From Nitrospiria bacterium (GTDB taxonomy: Bacteria > Nitrospirota > Nitrospiria > Nitrospirales > UBA8639), in the NCBI GenBank assembly GCA_030430725.1, contig JAUIKP010000026.1:1-15452 (forward strand): DNA of 15,452 nt, read 5' to 3'. Positions within the stretch are counted from its first letter, which is position 1; the number at the start of each line of letters is the position of its first letter. A program made the translations under genes and the position numbers. Shown here one piece after another: positions 6,943-15,452 of this stretch. A model generated the notes under the pieces. It had not been told where the DNA came from. It worked only from the letters and a program-made list of their open reading frames with translations, and made no database searches.

Positions 6943-7821
6943 ATGACCTGGATGTATTTTGCTCTTTTAGCTGCGCTCAGCGAATCCCTGAAAGACCTAT
7001 TGAGTAAGCAGGGGCTGCGATCCGTCTCACCTCAACTGGCGGCGTTAGCGGCTGGTGCCACTCCCATTCCCATACTTCTGAGCATTGTGCTGTTCACGGA
7101 TGCCCTCCCTTCGCTGGGCCCGAAGTATGGGTGGGCACTGCTCATTGGAGGAACATTGAATATCCTGGCCATGTTCCAATTCATGAGAGCCTTACAAAGT
7201 TCCGATCTTTCCCTGGCCATTCCCTTTGTTTCTTTTACACCTCTTTTTTTATTGATCACCTCACCATTCCTGGTCGGGGATATGCCAACGACACAGGATA
7301 TGTTGGGCATCATCTGTATTGTGGGGGGAGCGTATGTCCTGCACATTCAGTCAATCCATCAGGGTCTTCTTTCGCCATTGTTCGCAATCTTCCGTGAACC
7401 GGGTCCCAGGCGAATGCTTTCCGTGGCGTTCATTTATAGCCTTACATCGAATTTCGACAAAATCGGTGTACAGAATTCCTCTCCTCTCTTTTGGAGCCTC
7501 TCCATTTCCAGCGTGATGACCATCGGGTTTCTGTTCTTGCTACGATTCCTGCCGGCACCGAAGTTATCTGCCCTTCACCTGACCACTCTCGGCATCCTTT
7601 TGCTCGTCGGCTTGTTTCAGACCATAGGCCTCCTTGTACACAATACCGCTCTCAGTTTGGGACCGGTTCCCTCCGTCATCGCTGTCAAGCGATCAAGCAT
7701 TCTCTTCGCCGTCATCTGGGGATGGATATTTTTGAAGGAAAAATACGTAGGAGAACGGTTGGTTGGGGCGGTCTTGATGGTGATCGGAGTTGTCGTATTA
7801 GGTTTTGGGCAAACAGATTAA
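6943..7821 (+). CDS. EamA/DMT-type membrane transporter
   Basis: This 292-residue protein is made of two similar halves of about five membrane helices each (roughly 1-140 and 155-290), the build of the drug/metabolite transporter superfamily. The first half has the loop 'KQGLRSVSPQLAAL' and 'ALQSSDLSLAIPFVSFTPLF' (83-102). The second half ends with 'PSVIAVKRSSILFAVIWGWI' and the 'FLKEK' motif with a final GxxLMVIGVVVLG helix, typical of EamA domains. The first helices carry 'SESLKDLLSKQGL', seen in members annotated as EamA family without known substrate. GGGGA (6931-6935) lies 7 bases before the ATG. It stands alone, 196 bases after the ankyrin gene and convergent with nuoN (55-base gap). 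The substrate cannot be told from sequence. Confidence 0.9.
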   Translation: MTWMYFALLAALSESLKDLLSKQGLRSVSPQLAALAAGATPIPILLSIVLFTDALPSLGPKYGWALLIGGTLNILAMFQFMRALQSSDLSLAIPFVSFTPLFLLITSPFLVGDMPTTQDMLGIICIVGGAYVLHIQSIHQGLLSPLFAIFREPGPRRMLSVAFIYSLTSNFDKIGVQNSSPLFWSLSISSVMTIGFLFLLRFLPAPKLSALHLTTLGILLLVGLFQTIGLLVHNTALSLGPVPSVIAVKRSSILFAVIWGWIFLKEKYVGERLVGAVLMVIGVVVLGFGQTD

Positions 7822-7876
7822 CCTTGTCAGCCCGATAACACACCCAAAGACCGACGTGGAAAAGACCTTCAGGAAG

Positions 7877-9358
7877 TTATTGAAGAGGGAGAGAGGAAAG
7901 ATCTGCCACCGAGACCAGCGGACCTGGAAAGATGCCGAGCAAAAACACACCGGCAACCGCGCAGGCCAGCACCAACGATACCTGGGGGGAAAGAACCAGT
8001 CGGGTATGTAAGTCCTGTTCGGAGGATGGCTCACGCATATACATCACCATTACGATGCGCAAATAGAAAAAAGCTGAAATGGCGGCAAAGATCAATCCAA
8101 TGATTGCCAGCCATGCCAACCCCGCATTGACCGCGGCCATGAAAAGATACAATTTCCCAATGAACCCGGCAGTGGGAGGAATACCTGCCAACGACACCAT
8201 AAACACCAACATGAGAAATGCGCCACCCTTATGTCGCTTGGCCAATCCGGTGAAATCTTCTATCTCCTCGCCTTCCAGACCACCCTTCCGCAAAATGGCC
8301 ACCATGGAAAATGCCCCTATCGTCATAAACGAATAAATGGCCAGATAGAGCATCAGGCTCGAAACGCCCTGAGACGAAACTGTAGCCCCGGTGCCGCCCC
8401 ACCCAGCGACCACAACCCCAATCAAGGCATAACCCGCATGGGCAATACTGGAATAGGCCAGCATCCGCTTCACATTGGTCTGAACAATGGCCACAAGATT
8501 GCCAAGGGCCACCGTGATAATACACATGACCAGGATCAATACATTCCAGTCAGGCTTAATTCCCCCGAAGGCTTCCAGAAGCACACGAAGGAACGCGGCA
8601 AAACCGGCCGCCTTTGAAGCCACCGCCATAAACGCTGTCACGGACGTCGGAGCCCCTTCATACACATCAGGCGTCCACATATGAAAGGGTACTGCCGCCA
8701 CTTTAAATCCAAACCCCACGATCAGCAGCATGAGCGAAAGAAACACTAATGGATCATCAATTCCACGCCCATTGACCACGGCGGCAATTTCTACAAGCCT
8801 CGTACTTCCGGTGACTCCGAAAATAATCGAAATCCCATAGAGCAAAATTCCTGAGGAAAACGCTCCCAACACAAAATACTTAGCCGAAGATTCGATTGAA
8901 CGCAGCTCAAATCGCTTAAACCCGGCCATAATATAGAGGGTAATCGACATCAATTCGATCCCCAGATAGATCGTGAGCAAATCAGCCCCCGATACCATCA
9001 CCATCATTCCGGTCAATGCCAAGAGAACAAAGGCATAGTATTCCGCGAGCTGGATCTTTTCCTCTTGGAGGTAACCCATTGACAATAAAATGGTCAGACC
9101 ACTCACAAGGTACAGCAACATTTTCCAAAATACGGCATACGAATCCACAACCACTAAATCACTAAAGGCCATCACCCGCTCACCAAATCCGCTTACCGTC
9201 ACCACGCTCGCGACGAAGAGAACGCTGAGACTCATCCACGCCAGGAGATCTTTTTTGTGTGCAGGGGTAATGGGATCAAGAACGAGAATCAGACATGCCA
9301 TGCCCACGATGAGCAATTCGGGAAGAATGAGAACAAGATCGGCGAGAGGAAGCGTCAT
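7877..9358 (-). CDS. nuoN: NADH-quinone oxidoreductase subunit N
   Basis: NuoN is one of the three large antiporter-like subunits in the membrane arm of Complex I and moves protons across the inner membrane. The 493-residue length and roughly 14 hydrophobic helices match the family. The key charged residues are visible: E135 in GIELMSITLYIMAGF (133-147), K160 in SSAKYFVLGAFSSG, K219 in GFGFKVAAVPFHMWTPDVYEGAPT (215-238) and K249 in ASKAAGF. Its ATG overlaps the nuoM stop by 4 bases (ATGA, 9358-9355), so translation is probably coupled. It is the last gene of the operon in this window and is convergent with the EamA gene. No clear terminator is visible in the 55-base gap. Confidence 0.97.
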   Translation of the reverse strand: MTLPLADLVLILPELLIVGMACLILVLDPITPAHKKDLLAWMSLSVLFVASVVTVSGFGERVMAFSDLVVVDSYAVFWKMLLYLVSGLTILLSMGYLQEEKIQLAEYYAFVLLALTGMMVMVSGADLLTIYLGIELMSITLYIMAGFKRFELRSIESSAKYFVLGAFSSGILLYGISIIFGVTGSTRLVEIAAVVNGRGIDDPLVFLSLMLLIVGFGFKVAAVPFHMWTPDVYEGAPTSVTAFMAVASKAAGFAAFLRVLLEAFGGIKPDWNVLILVMCIITVALGNLVAIVQTNVKRMLAYSSIAHAGYALIGVVVAGWGGTGATVSSQGVSSLMLYLAIYSFMTIGAFSMVAILRKGGLEGEEIEDFTGLAKRHKGGAFLMLVFMVSLAGIPPTAGFIGKLYLFMAAVNAGLAWLAIIGLIFAAISAFFYLRIVMVMYMREPSSEQDLHTRLVLSPQVSLVLACAVAGVFLLGIFPGPLVSVADLSSLPLQ

Positions 9359-10959
9359 GGGGCGACAGCACCCTTCATGATGAGCCGATCCCCAGATGGC
9401 TCAGTGGTCATCGCCAGGGTGTGACCTGGGGCATCCCCTCCCTGCTGAACCATGACCGAGGTGGATTGAGACGCGATGACCCGCGTCACGCTGGCATGCA
9501 TCACATCCAGCAACGGTTTCGGATGGAGCCCGATCCAGAATATCAACACCACCAACGGAACCAGCATGGCGAATTCACGAACATTCAAATCAGTTAATTT
9601 GGGAAGCATCTGCGGAGAGGCTGGGCCATAAATCATCCGTTGCACCAAATACAAAATATAGACGGCCGCCAAAATAATCCCCAAAGCCGCCAGCGTCCCT
9701 GTCAGTTTGCTCCAGGCAAACGTCCCGATCAGGACTAAAAATTCTCCGACAAAACTGTTCATGCCTGGAAGGCCGACCGACGACAACGCAAAAATCACAA
9801 AAAATGTCGCGTATTTTGGCATCGCGTTCGCCAACCCGCCATTATCCATAATTTGCCGGCTATGGGTCCGTTCGTAAATAATGCCCACACACATAAAGAG
9901 AGCGCCGGTCGTAATGCCATGGTTAATCATCTGAAGGATCGCCCCTTCAATTCCCTGGGCATTTAAGGCAAATATCCCCAGGGTGACAAACCCCATGTGA
10001 CTGACACTGGAATAGGCAATAAGTTTCTTGAGGTCCGCTTGCGCTAATGCCATATAGGCGCCATAAATAATGGCGATGACCGACAGGGTCATGATGAACG
10101 GGGTATAGGCGACCGAGGCATCAGGCAACATGGGCAATGAAAATCGTAAGAATCCATAGGTTCCCATCTTGAGCAGGACACTTGCGAGAATGATGCTCCC
10201 GGCAGTAGGTGCCTCCACATGGGCGTCCGGGAGCCATGTGTGAAAGGGAAACATTGGGACTTTCACCGCAAACGCTGCAAAGAAGGCCCAGAACAAGAGG
10301 GATTGCAACCCAGGGGCATAGGACGCGTGCGTTAAAGCCAAAATATCGAAGGTCCGCCCACCTTCAAAAAACAGCACCAGAATCGCTACCAGCAGCAAGA
10401 TACTCCCGGCCAGGGTATAGAGGAAAAACTTGATCGCCGCATAGACCCGATTCGGCCCACCCCAGACACCAATCAAGAGATACATGGGAATCAGCATGGT
10501 TTCCCAAAACACATAAAACAGCACAAAATCCAAAGCCGCAAACACGCCGATTGTCGCCGTCTCCATCACCAACAGACTGATCAGGAATTCTTTTATTCTG
10601 GTTTGAACCGAGGTCCAGGAGACGAGGATACACAGGGGAGTGAGAAAAGTGGTTAAGAGGACAAGCGGCATGCTGATTCCATCCACACCCAGGGAATAAT
10701 GAATGGCGGGGGAATCGATCCAAAGATGCTTTTCCACAAATTGCATGCCGGCATGCGCATTGTCAAACGCAACCCACAGAGGCAATGAGAGCAGCAGGGT
10801 CAGGATGGAGACCGACAACGCAATAGCCCGTGAAAGTGCCTCATGAGCGAGCAAGACCGCGACCATTCCGAGCAGAGGGAGGATAAGCACGATCGTGAGC
10901 CAGGGAATCCCCCCTGTGGGTATGACCGTCTCAGTCACGATTGAAAGATCTCCTGCCAT
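9355..10959 (-). CDS. nuoM: NADH-quinone oxidoreductase subunit M
   Basis: NuoM is the middle antiporter-like subunit of the Complex I membrane arm. The 534 residues form about 14 helices. Proton-pathway residues are present: E153 in FWETMLIPMYLLIG (151-164), K233 in AVKVPMFPFHTWLPDAHVEAPT (231-252), K264 in LLKMGTYGFLRF (262-273) and E406 in NSFVGEFLVLIGTF (401-414). H321 and the SVSHMGFVTLG motif (318-328) are also present. After the last helix there is a hydrophilic tail of about 38 residues (497-534), which makes it somewhat longer than common NuoM proteins. The ATG at 10959 has no ribosome site; a GTG at codon 8 (10938) has AGGAG 10 bases upstream, so the true start could be there. It lies 54 bases after nuoL. 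Confidence 0.97.
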   Translation of the reverse strand: MAGDLSIVTETVIPTGGIPWLTIVLILPLLGMVAVLLAHEALSRAIALSVSILTLLLSLPLWVAFDNAHAGMQFVEKHLWIDSPAIHYSLGVDGISMPLVLLTTFLTPLCILVSWTSVQTRIKEFLISLLVMETATIGVFAALDFVLFYVFWETMLIPMYLLIGVWGGPNRVYAAIKFFLYTLAGSILLLVAILVLFFEGGRTFDILALTHASYAPGLQSLLFWAFFAAFAVKVPMFPFHTWLPDAHVEAPTAGSIILASVLLKMGTYGFLRFSLPMLPDASVAYTPFIMTLSVIAIIYGAYMALAQADLKKLIAYSSVSHMGFVTLGIFALNAQGIEGAILQMINHGITTGALFMCVGIIYERTHSRQIMDNGGLANAMPKYATFFVIFALSSVGLPGMNSFVGEFLVLIGTFAWSKLTGTLAALGIILAAVYILYLVQRMIYGPASPQMLPKLTDLNVREFAMLVPLVVLIFWIGLHPKPLLDVMHASVTRVIASQSTSVMVQQGGDAPGHTLAMTTEPSGDRLIMKGAVAP

Positions 10960-11013
10960 ACAGTTGTCTGTTGAACCATCACGAGTACCCCACCATACGT
11001 TCGGCCGGCCACA

Positions 11014-12915
11014 CTAATAAAAGATCATCGCACCTAAAATAACCGCCGCGCCGACAGTCATGGCCAGCGCATAATTCTGTGCTTGTCCGCTTTGAAGTCT
11101 TCGCGTCACCCATCCTCCCCAGGCCACGGCTCGCGCCACTCCATTGACCGCACCATCAATCACCGCAATATCCACCCGTTTCCATAACCGATCCGCGAGA
11201 TTCAATGTAGGCATGACCACAGTCCGGTCATAGGCCTCATCCACAAACCATTTATTCAAGGAAAACTGATACAACGATCGCCACTGACTCGCCAAACGGT
11301 CCGGCAAGCCAGGCGACTTGACATAGACCCAATAGGCGCCGGTGATCCCCAGCAAACCCATTAAGGTGGCCGTCACCATAATGCCCATGGCCGCCGATCC
11401 TTCATGATGACCTCCACCACTCCCGGATGCAGGAAATGCGGGGGCCAAAAATTCCGGAATTCCGATGTATCCTGCGAGAATACTCAGGACGGCAAGAATC
11501 AGAAGAGGAAAGGTCATCGCTTTTGACGGTTCATGCACATGCTTGACATGGTGAGGATCCACTCGTGATACGCCCCAAAATGTGACAAACACCAAACGAA
11601 AACTGTAAAAAGCCGTCATGAGAGCCGTCAGTAATCCTAAGACGGCCAGAACTTTACCCAGGCCACTGGACATCCAGGCCGCCAGGAGTAATTCATCTTT
11701 ACTGAAATATCCCGCCGTGAGAGGAAATCCGGACAATGCCAGAGCCCCAATGAGAAAGGTCCAATAGGTCACAGGCAGCTTATCCTTAAGCCCACCCATA
11801 TGTTTCATATCTTGTTCATGATGAAGAGCAATAATCACCGATCCACACCCGAGGAATAACAAGGCCTTAAATGCTCCGTGGGTCAGCAGGTGATACATTC
11901 CGGCAATATAGCCACCCAGCCCGCAGGCCATCATCATGTAGCCCAGTTGACTGAGTGTGGAGTAGGCCACAACCCGTTTGATATCGGTTTGGGTCAACGC
12001 GATGGTCGCGCCAATAAACATGGTGGCTCCACCCACCACTGCCACCACATCCATGGCCACGGGCGATAGGTTAAATACCGGAGCCAATCGAGCAACCATA
12101 AATACTCCTGCCGTCACCATCGTCGCGGCATGAATGAGGGCTGATATCGGAGTGGGACCTTCCATGGCATCCGGCAACCACACATGCAGAGGCACTTGAG
12201 CAGATTTTCCGACTGCCCCAACGAATAACAAAAGGCAGATCAAGGTCATCACCGATATTTCCCAATGACCTCCGACAGAACCAAGGAGATTCACCAGGTC
12301 ACCGGACTTTTGGTCCAACTGAGAAAACACCTCCTGATAGTGCAAATTGCCGAAGGTGACAAAGACCAGAAGAATACCCAACATGAATCCGAAATCTCCG
12401 ACTCGATTCACCAGAAACGCTTTGGTGGCCGCTGCCCTGGCTGACTCGCGTTCATACCAGTGACCGATTAACAGGTAGGAGCAAAGACCAACGGCTTCCC
12501 AAAAGACAAACAGTTGAAGGAAATTATCGGACATCACCAACATCAACATCGAAAAGGTAAAGAGCGCGATATTGCTAAAAAACCTGGCGTAGCCCGGCTC
12601 TCCATGCATGTAGCCAATCGTATAGATATGGACCAACGAACTCACAATAGTGACAAGCAACAACATCGCGACCGTAAGCTGATCGATGAATAACCCTAAG
12701 GCAATATGAAGGTTTCCCGAATCCGCCCACGTATAAAGAGGAATCTGAAGCGCCTGACCACCCGCCACGTCGGCAAGCGCCATGATGGAAAGAAGGAACG
12801 ACCCGAGGACGGCAGGCACGGCCACCCAATGGCTTCGGTCTTTGATCCAGTGGCCGAACAGCCCGAGGATGACAAAGGCCAGGAGTGGGAGTAAAGGAAT
12901 TAAGGCGTAGAGCAT
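11014..12915 (-). CDS. nuoL: NADH-quinone oxidoreductase subunit L
   Basis: NuoL is the distal antiporter-like proton channel of Complex I and carries the long lateral helix that braces the membrane arm. The 633-residue length allows for the full 16-helix form. Visible markers are E140 in FVFWEAVGLCSYLLIG (136-151), D174 in NRVGDFGFMLG (170-180), K237 in GAVGKSAQVPLHVWLPDAMEGPTP (233-256) and IHAATMVTAGVF (261-272). The C-terminal part has a Gly/His-rich loop (SGSGGGHHEGS), then 'NKWFVDEAYD', the lateral helix region and a last hydrophobic helix. It starts 4 bases after the nuoK stop, with AAGG just ahead of the ATG. The C-terminal end is complete, so this is not one of the short MrpA-like forms. 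Confidence 0.97.
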   Translation of the reverse strand: MLYALIPLLPLLAFVILGLFGHWIKDRSHWVAVPAVLGSFLLSIMALADVAGGQALQIPLYTWADSGNLHIALGLFIDQLTVAMLLLVTIVSSLVHIYTIGYMHGEPGYARFFSNIALFTFSMLMLVMSDNFLQLFVFWEAVGLCSYLLIGHWYERESARAAATKAFLVNRVGDFGFMLGILLVFVTFGNLHYQEVFSQLDQKSGDLVNLLGSVGGHWEISVMTLICLLLFVGAVGKSAQVPLHVWLPDAMEGPTPISALIHAATMVTAGVFMVARLAPVFNLSPVAMDVVAVVGGATMFIGATIALTQTDIKRVVAYSTLSQLGYMMMACGLGGYIAGMYHLLTHGAFKALLFLGCGSVIIALHHEQDMKHMGGLKDKLPVTYWTFLIGALALSGFPLTAGYFSKDELLLAAWMSSGLGKVLAVLGLLTALMTAFYSFRLVFVTFWGVSRVDPHHVKHVHEPSKAMTFPLLILAVLSILAGYIGIPEFLAPAFPASGSGGGHHEGSAAMGIMVTATLMGLLGITGAYWVYVKSPGLPDRLASQWRSLYQFSLNKWFVDEAYDRTVVMPTLNLADRLWKRVDIAVIDGAVNGVARAVAWGGWVTRRLQSGQAQNYALAMTVGAAVILGAMIFY

Positions 12916-12919
12916 CGCC

Positions 12920-13225
12920 TTACCATTTCAGCAACCGGAAGTCGTCAATGTTGGTACTGGCCGAATGCCGATAGAGTGCGATGATAATCGCCAGCCCCAC
13001 CGCAACCTCCGCCGCAGCCACGGTAAGCGCAAAAAACACGAACACCTGCCCGGAAAGATTCCCCAAATAGGAGGAGAAGGCCACGAAATTAATATTTGTG
13101 GCATTCAACATCAATTCAATTGATAACAGAATGATGATGATATTGCGTCGAATGAGCACCCCCACCAACCCGATTGAGAACACGATTCCGCTCAGTATCA
13201 GATAATAGCTCACCGGAACGTCCAT
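12920..13225 (-). CDS. nuoK: NADH-quinone oxidoreductase subunit K
   Basis: NuoK is a three-helix subunit that relays charge between the quinone site and the antiporter-like subunits. At 101 residues it has the normal length. The two conserved membrane glutamates are E37 in [18 protein letters not shown] (33-50) and E73 in [17 protein letters not shown] (64-80). The ATG overlaps the nuoJ stop by one base (TAATG), and GGAGG lies 10 bases upstream, inside the end of nuoJ, so both coupling and direct initiation are possible. Confidence 0.97.
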   Translation of the reverse strand: MDVPVSYYLILSGIVFSIGLVGVLIRRNIIIILLSIELMLNATNINFVAFSSYLGNLSGQVFVFFALTVAAAEVAVGLAIIIALYRHSASTNIDDFRLLKW

Positions 13226-13746
13226 TAACTCTTGGCCTCCAGTATCCCCTTTTTCGTGAGGATGACCGCACCCACCATCGCCACTAGGAGAATGAGAGAC
13301 GCAATTTCAAATGGAAACAGATACGTGGAATAGAGGAGCTCCCCGATCGATTCCGTATTGCCCTGCATTAGCTGAGCAGGCTCCCTGGAAGGGGAAAGAT
13401 TTTGCCCCAATGACGACGTGTCACCTTTCACCACCAACAGAATCGCCTCGGCAAAGACCATACATCCCAGAAAGAGACCTACGGTCAATTGGTGATGAAA
13501 ACGTACCTCACTCTTCAAATTGAGCAACATCACCACAAAAAGATAGAGCACCAGAATGGCACCCGCATACACCAGGATTTGAATCACGGCCAGGAATTCC
13601 GCATGCAACGTGACGAAAAGCCCCGCAACGTGGAAGAACATGACCAGGAGGGCCAGGGCACTAAATACGGGGCTTCTCAGACCCACAACGAGAGCAGCCG
13701 TTACCACAATCACACTGGCAAAATAGAAAAAAACAATCGTTTCCAT
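13225..13746 (-). CDS. nuoJ: NADH-quinone oxidoreductase subunit J
   Basis: NuoJ is a five-helix membrane subunit next to NuoK and NuoH; its third helix changes shape during coupling. The signature '[21 protein letters not shown]' is here (split at 61-81 when counted from the upstream TTG), with the conserved Tyr and the Gly-Ala pair. I take the ATG at 13746 as start (173 residues) because METIVFFYF lines up with the N-terminus of known NuoJ proteins. An in-frame TTG at 13761 gives 178 residues and cannot be excluded: it overlaps, as TTGA, the stop of a 20-codon in-frame tail that follows nuoI. Neither start has a good ribosome site. An inserted loop between helices 4 and 5 (about 112-140) is polar. 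Confidence 0.93.
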   Translation of the reverse strand: METIVFFYFASVIVVTAALVVGLRSPVFSALALLVMFFHVAGLFVTLHAEFLAVIQILVYAGAILVLYLFVVMLLNLKSEVRFHHQLTVGLFLGCMVFAEAILLVVKGDTSSLGQNLSPSREPAQLMQGNTESIGELLYSTYLFPFEIASLILLVAMVGAVILTKKGILEAKS

Positions 13747-13757
13747 CACCGGTTCAT

Positions 13758-13820
13758 TCAAAAATTCTGGCGATATTCCTTGGCCGGCATGTGGACCGAG
13801 AGCACCGCCAGACCATACGG
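13758..13820 (-). other. In-frame sense tail after the nuoI stop codon
   Basis: Directly after the nuoI TAG (13823-13821) the same frame continues for 20 sense codons and stops at TGA (13760-13758). The codons read PYGLAVLSVH then MPAKEYRQNF, a plausible protein sequence. The TGA overlaps a possible TTG start of nuoJ by the usual 4-base NTGA pattern. This looks like the remains of a longer nuoI whose last 20 codons were cut off by a point mutation to TAG, or a site of readthrough. A small gene starting at the internal ATG (10 codons) is less likely. The bases are certain; the interpretation is inference. Confidence 0.45.
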
Positions 13821-14360
13821 CTACAGTTCTTTTTGAGGAATCTCTTTAAACCCTACGTTAAAATAGGCCACATTGGGGTGTTGAAATTCGAGTCGCTTTT
13901 CCCGAACTGGAAAGTTGCGATCACCAATAGCCAGAAGCTGTTCCTTATTTAATTGAAGCTGCCGCTTATCATACACCGCCCATTCATATTCTTGAGTCAT
14001 GCCCAACGCATCAACCGGACATGCCTTCACGCACAATCCGCAAAACAAGCAGCGGGTCATGTCCATGTAATATTCCTTGGAATACCGCTTCGTGGGTTCC
14101 CCCGGCACCTCGGCACTCACCACACGGATGACTCGTGAGGGACAAGCCGCCTCACATAAATCACATCCCACGCACTTTTCCGTTCCATCATCGTAGCGCA
14201 GTAAGGCCAGCATGCCGCGATAGTTGGACGGCAACTGTTTCTTCTCATGCGGGTATTGCAAGGTGATTGGCTTATAACGAAGGAAATGGGATAAGGTTGC
14301 CTTCATCCCTAACGCAATCTCATAAAATAGAAGCGTTTTGACCCACTCCTTGATTTTCAT
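13821..14360 (-). CDS. nuoI: NADH-quinone oxidoreductase subunit I (two 4Fe-4S clusters)
   Basis: NuoI carries the last Fe-S clusters (N6a and N6b) that hand electrons to cluster N2 and the quinone site, on the cytoplasmic side. Both ferredoxin-type motifs are complete: C63-x2-C66-x2-C69-x3-C73-P (EKCVGCDLCEAACPS) and C104-x2-C107-x2-C110-x3-C114-P (TRCLFCGLCVKACPV). The N-terminus has the amphipathic helix KEWVKTLLFYEIALGM and then 'YP..K'. I chose the ATG at 14360 (179 residues): AAGG lies 9 bases upstream, the start is 14 bases after the nuoH stop, and the longer frame from 14453 would overlap nuoH by about 80 bases without family similarity. The TAG stop at 13823-13821 may be premature (see the tail entry), but all cluster ligands are intact. 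Confidence 0.96.
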   Translation of the reverse strand: MKIKEWVKTLLFYEIALGMKATLSHFLRYKPITLQYPHEKKQLPSNYRGMLALLRYDDGTEKCVGCDLCEAACPSRVIRVVSAEVPGEPTKRYSKEYYMDMTRCLFCGLCVKACPVDALGMTQEYEWAVYDKRQLQLNKEQLLAIGDRNFPVREKRLEFQHPNVAYFNVGFKEIPQKEL

Positions 14361-14374
14361 ACCATTCAACCTTC

Positions 14375-15436
14375 TTAGTTCCCGGGAAAGAGAAATGCAA
14401 TGATCGAGGTCAACACAATATTCGCCAACGCAATGGGAAGGAGGACCTTCCACCCGAACCGCATGAGCTGGTCATATCGTAATCGAGGTAACGTGGCACG
14501 CAACCAAAAGAATAAAAACAAGAAACTCGAAACTTTCAACACAAACCAAAATATACCCGTCACCCAATGGATGGATTCCGGACCTTGTAAAAACTCAAAG
14601 GGAGCATACCATCCGCCAAAAAACAAAACCGTCGCCATGCAAGACACCAAAATCATATTGCCGTATTCGGCCAGAAAAAAGAAGGCGAATCGCATGCCGC
14701 TATATTCCGTAAAGAACCCGGCGACCAACTCACTTTCCGCTTCGGGCAAATCAAACGGCGTTCGATTTGTTTCCGCGACCGCAGAAATAATAAACACGAT
14801 GAACGCCACGGCTTGAGGGAATCCCCCTCCCCCGAAAAAGTACCAGTTCCAAAATCCTCCTGCTTGCGCATTGGTAATCGTCACGAGACTCAGGGAGCTT
14901 GAAAGGAGCAACACGCCGACAATTGAAAGCCCCACATTCAATTCGTAACTAATCAACTGGGCGGCAGACCGCAGACCTCCCAGAAGTGAATACTTACTGT
15001 TTGATGACCACCCGCCCAAGATAATGCCGTAGGCCCCGATTGAAGCAAACGCCAGGATATAGAGAACGCCGATATTGATGTCGGTAATCACAAACGGTTT
15101 AAAGTTGACGCCGCCAACATCCACCGTCCAATCCGGGCCAAACGGAATCACCGCGAATCCGATGAGGGCAGGAACTAATGACAACACCGGCGCCATGCTA
15201 AACATGAACTTATTCGCTCCGGCTGGAATGATATCTTCTTTAAAAAAGAGCTTTAAGCCGTCCGCGACCGGTTGCAGAATGCCATAAGGCCCGACTTCCA
15301 TCGGTCCCATCCGATCCTGCATCCAACCCAATACCTTTCGCTCCAGTAGAGTGAGTATTGCGACAGTCAGAAGCACCGCCACCATCACCACCCCGATTTG
15401 GCTTAACGTTAAGGCTAATCGAATTCCCGTATCCAT
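14375..15436 (-). CDS. nuoH: NADH-quinone oxidoreductase subunit H
   Basis: NuoH forms most of the quinone chamber and joins the peripheral and membrane arms of Complex I. The 353 residues hold about eight helices. Family signatures are [15 protein letters not shown] (31-45), the '[20 protein letters not shown]' loop (49-68), '[20 protein letters not shown]' (146-165) with its conserved Arg and Glu, [20 protein letters not shown] (221-240) and [15 protein letters not shown] (311-325). GAGGAG lies 10 bases upstream of the ATG. It is the first gene of the nuo operon in view; the 5' part of the operon is off the right edge. Confidence 0.97.
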   Translation of the reverse strand: MDTGIRLALTLSQIGVVMVAVLLTVAILTLLERKVLGWMQDRMGPMEVGPYGILQPVADGLKLFFKEDIIPAGANKFMFSMAPVLSLVPALIGFAVIPFGPDWTVDVGGVNFKPFVITDINIGVLYILAFASIGAYGIILGGWSSNSKYSLLGGLRSAAQLISYELNVGLSIVGVLLLSSSLSLVTITNAQAGGFWNWYFFGGGGFPQAVAFIVFIISAVAETNRTPFDLPEAESELVAGFFTEYSGMRFAFFFLAEYGNMILVSCMATVLFFGGWYAPFEFLQGPESIHWVTGIFWFVLKVSSFLFLFFWLRATLPRLRYDQLMRFGWKVLLPIALANIVLTSIIAFLFPGN

Positions 15437-15446
15437 GCCGGATTCA

Positions 15447-15452
15447 CTCCTC
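15447..15452 (-). promoter_or_regulatory. Ribosome binding site of nuoH, possibly within the end of the upstream gene
   Basis: On the minus strand the window opens with GAGGAG, then TGA (15446-15444), and nuoH starts 10 bases after the GAGGAG. If the TGA is in frame with an upstream nuo gene (for example nuoG or nuoD), that gene ends 7 bases before the nuoH start. Only 16 bases are visible, so this cannot be decided here. Confidence 0.5.

Noticed and set aside
14361..14453. Longer nuoI from the start at 14453
   Set aside because: The extra 31 residues overlap nuoH and do not resemble NuoI; the ATG at 14360 has a ribosome site.
7877..15436. Second copy of nuoM or other variant (2M-type) Complex I layout
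   Set aside because: The visible order is the standard H-I-J-K-L-M-N with a single NuoM, so nothing unusual in subunit composition can be claimed from this window.

Overview
The window looks like ordinary chromosomal sequence from a Gram-negative-type bacterium. My best guess is a Nitrospira-like member of the Nitrospirota. I base this on the overall look of the Complex I subunits and the mixed-GC, housekeeping-rich layout; no marker gene proves it. There is no phage, IS element, CRISPR array, rRNA or tRNA that I can recognise.

Layout, left to right. (1) The first 481 bases hold the tail of a DUF433-type antitoxin and a complete DUF5615 PIN-like toxin on the plus strand. (2) From 657 to 4376 there is a minus-strand group purH - purD - tsaC: the last two steps of IMP synthesis, glycinamide ribonucleotide synthesis, and threonylcarbamoyl-AMP synthesis for tRNA modification. 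(3) From 4377 to 7821 there are three plus-strand genes separated by sizeable gaps: a membrane-anchored protein of unknown function, an exported ankyrin-repeat protein, and an EamA/DMT-type transporter. The 563-base gap before the first of these carries a terminator-like hairpin, a 22-codon reading frame with a strong ribosome binding site, and a 9-bp perfect inverted repeat that overlaps the end of that frame. (4) From 7877 to the right edge a minus-strand operon encodes the membrane arm of respiratory Complex I in canonical order nuoH-I-J-K-L-M-N, read from right to left. nuoA-G should lie beyond the right edge if the operon is complete.

The nuo genes work as one machine. NuoH and NuoI form the quinone site and the Fe-S wire into it. 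NuoJ and NuoK form the small antiporter-like relay. NuoL, NuoM and NuoN are the three large antiporter-like proton channels, and the expected Glu and Lys residues are present in all three. The gene boundaries are tight (overlaps of 4 and 1 bases, gaps of 4 and 14) except at nuoI/nuoJ and nuoL/nuoM.

The observations most worth a second look are: 20 in-frame sense codons after the nuoI stop that end exactly on a possible nuoJ start; the leader-like frame plus inverted repeat ahead of the gene at 4940; and the replacement of the usual acidic residue near the N-terminus of the DUF5615 toxin by valine. I did not find a clear new multi-gene system.
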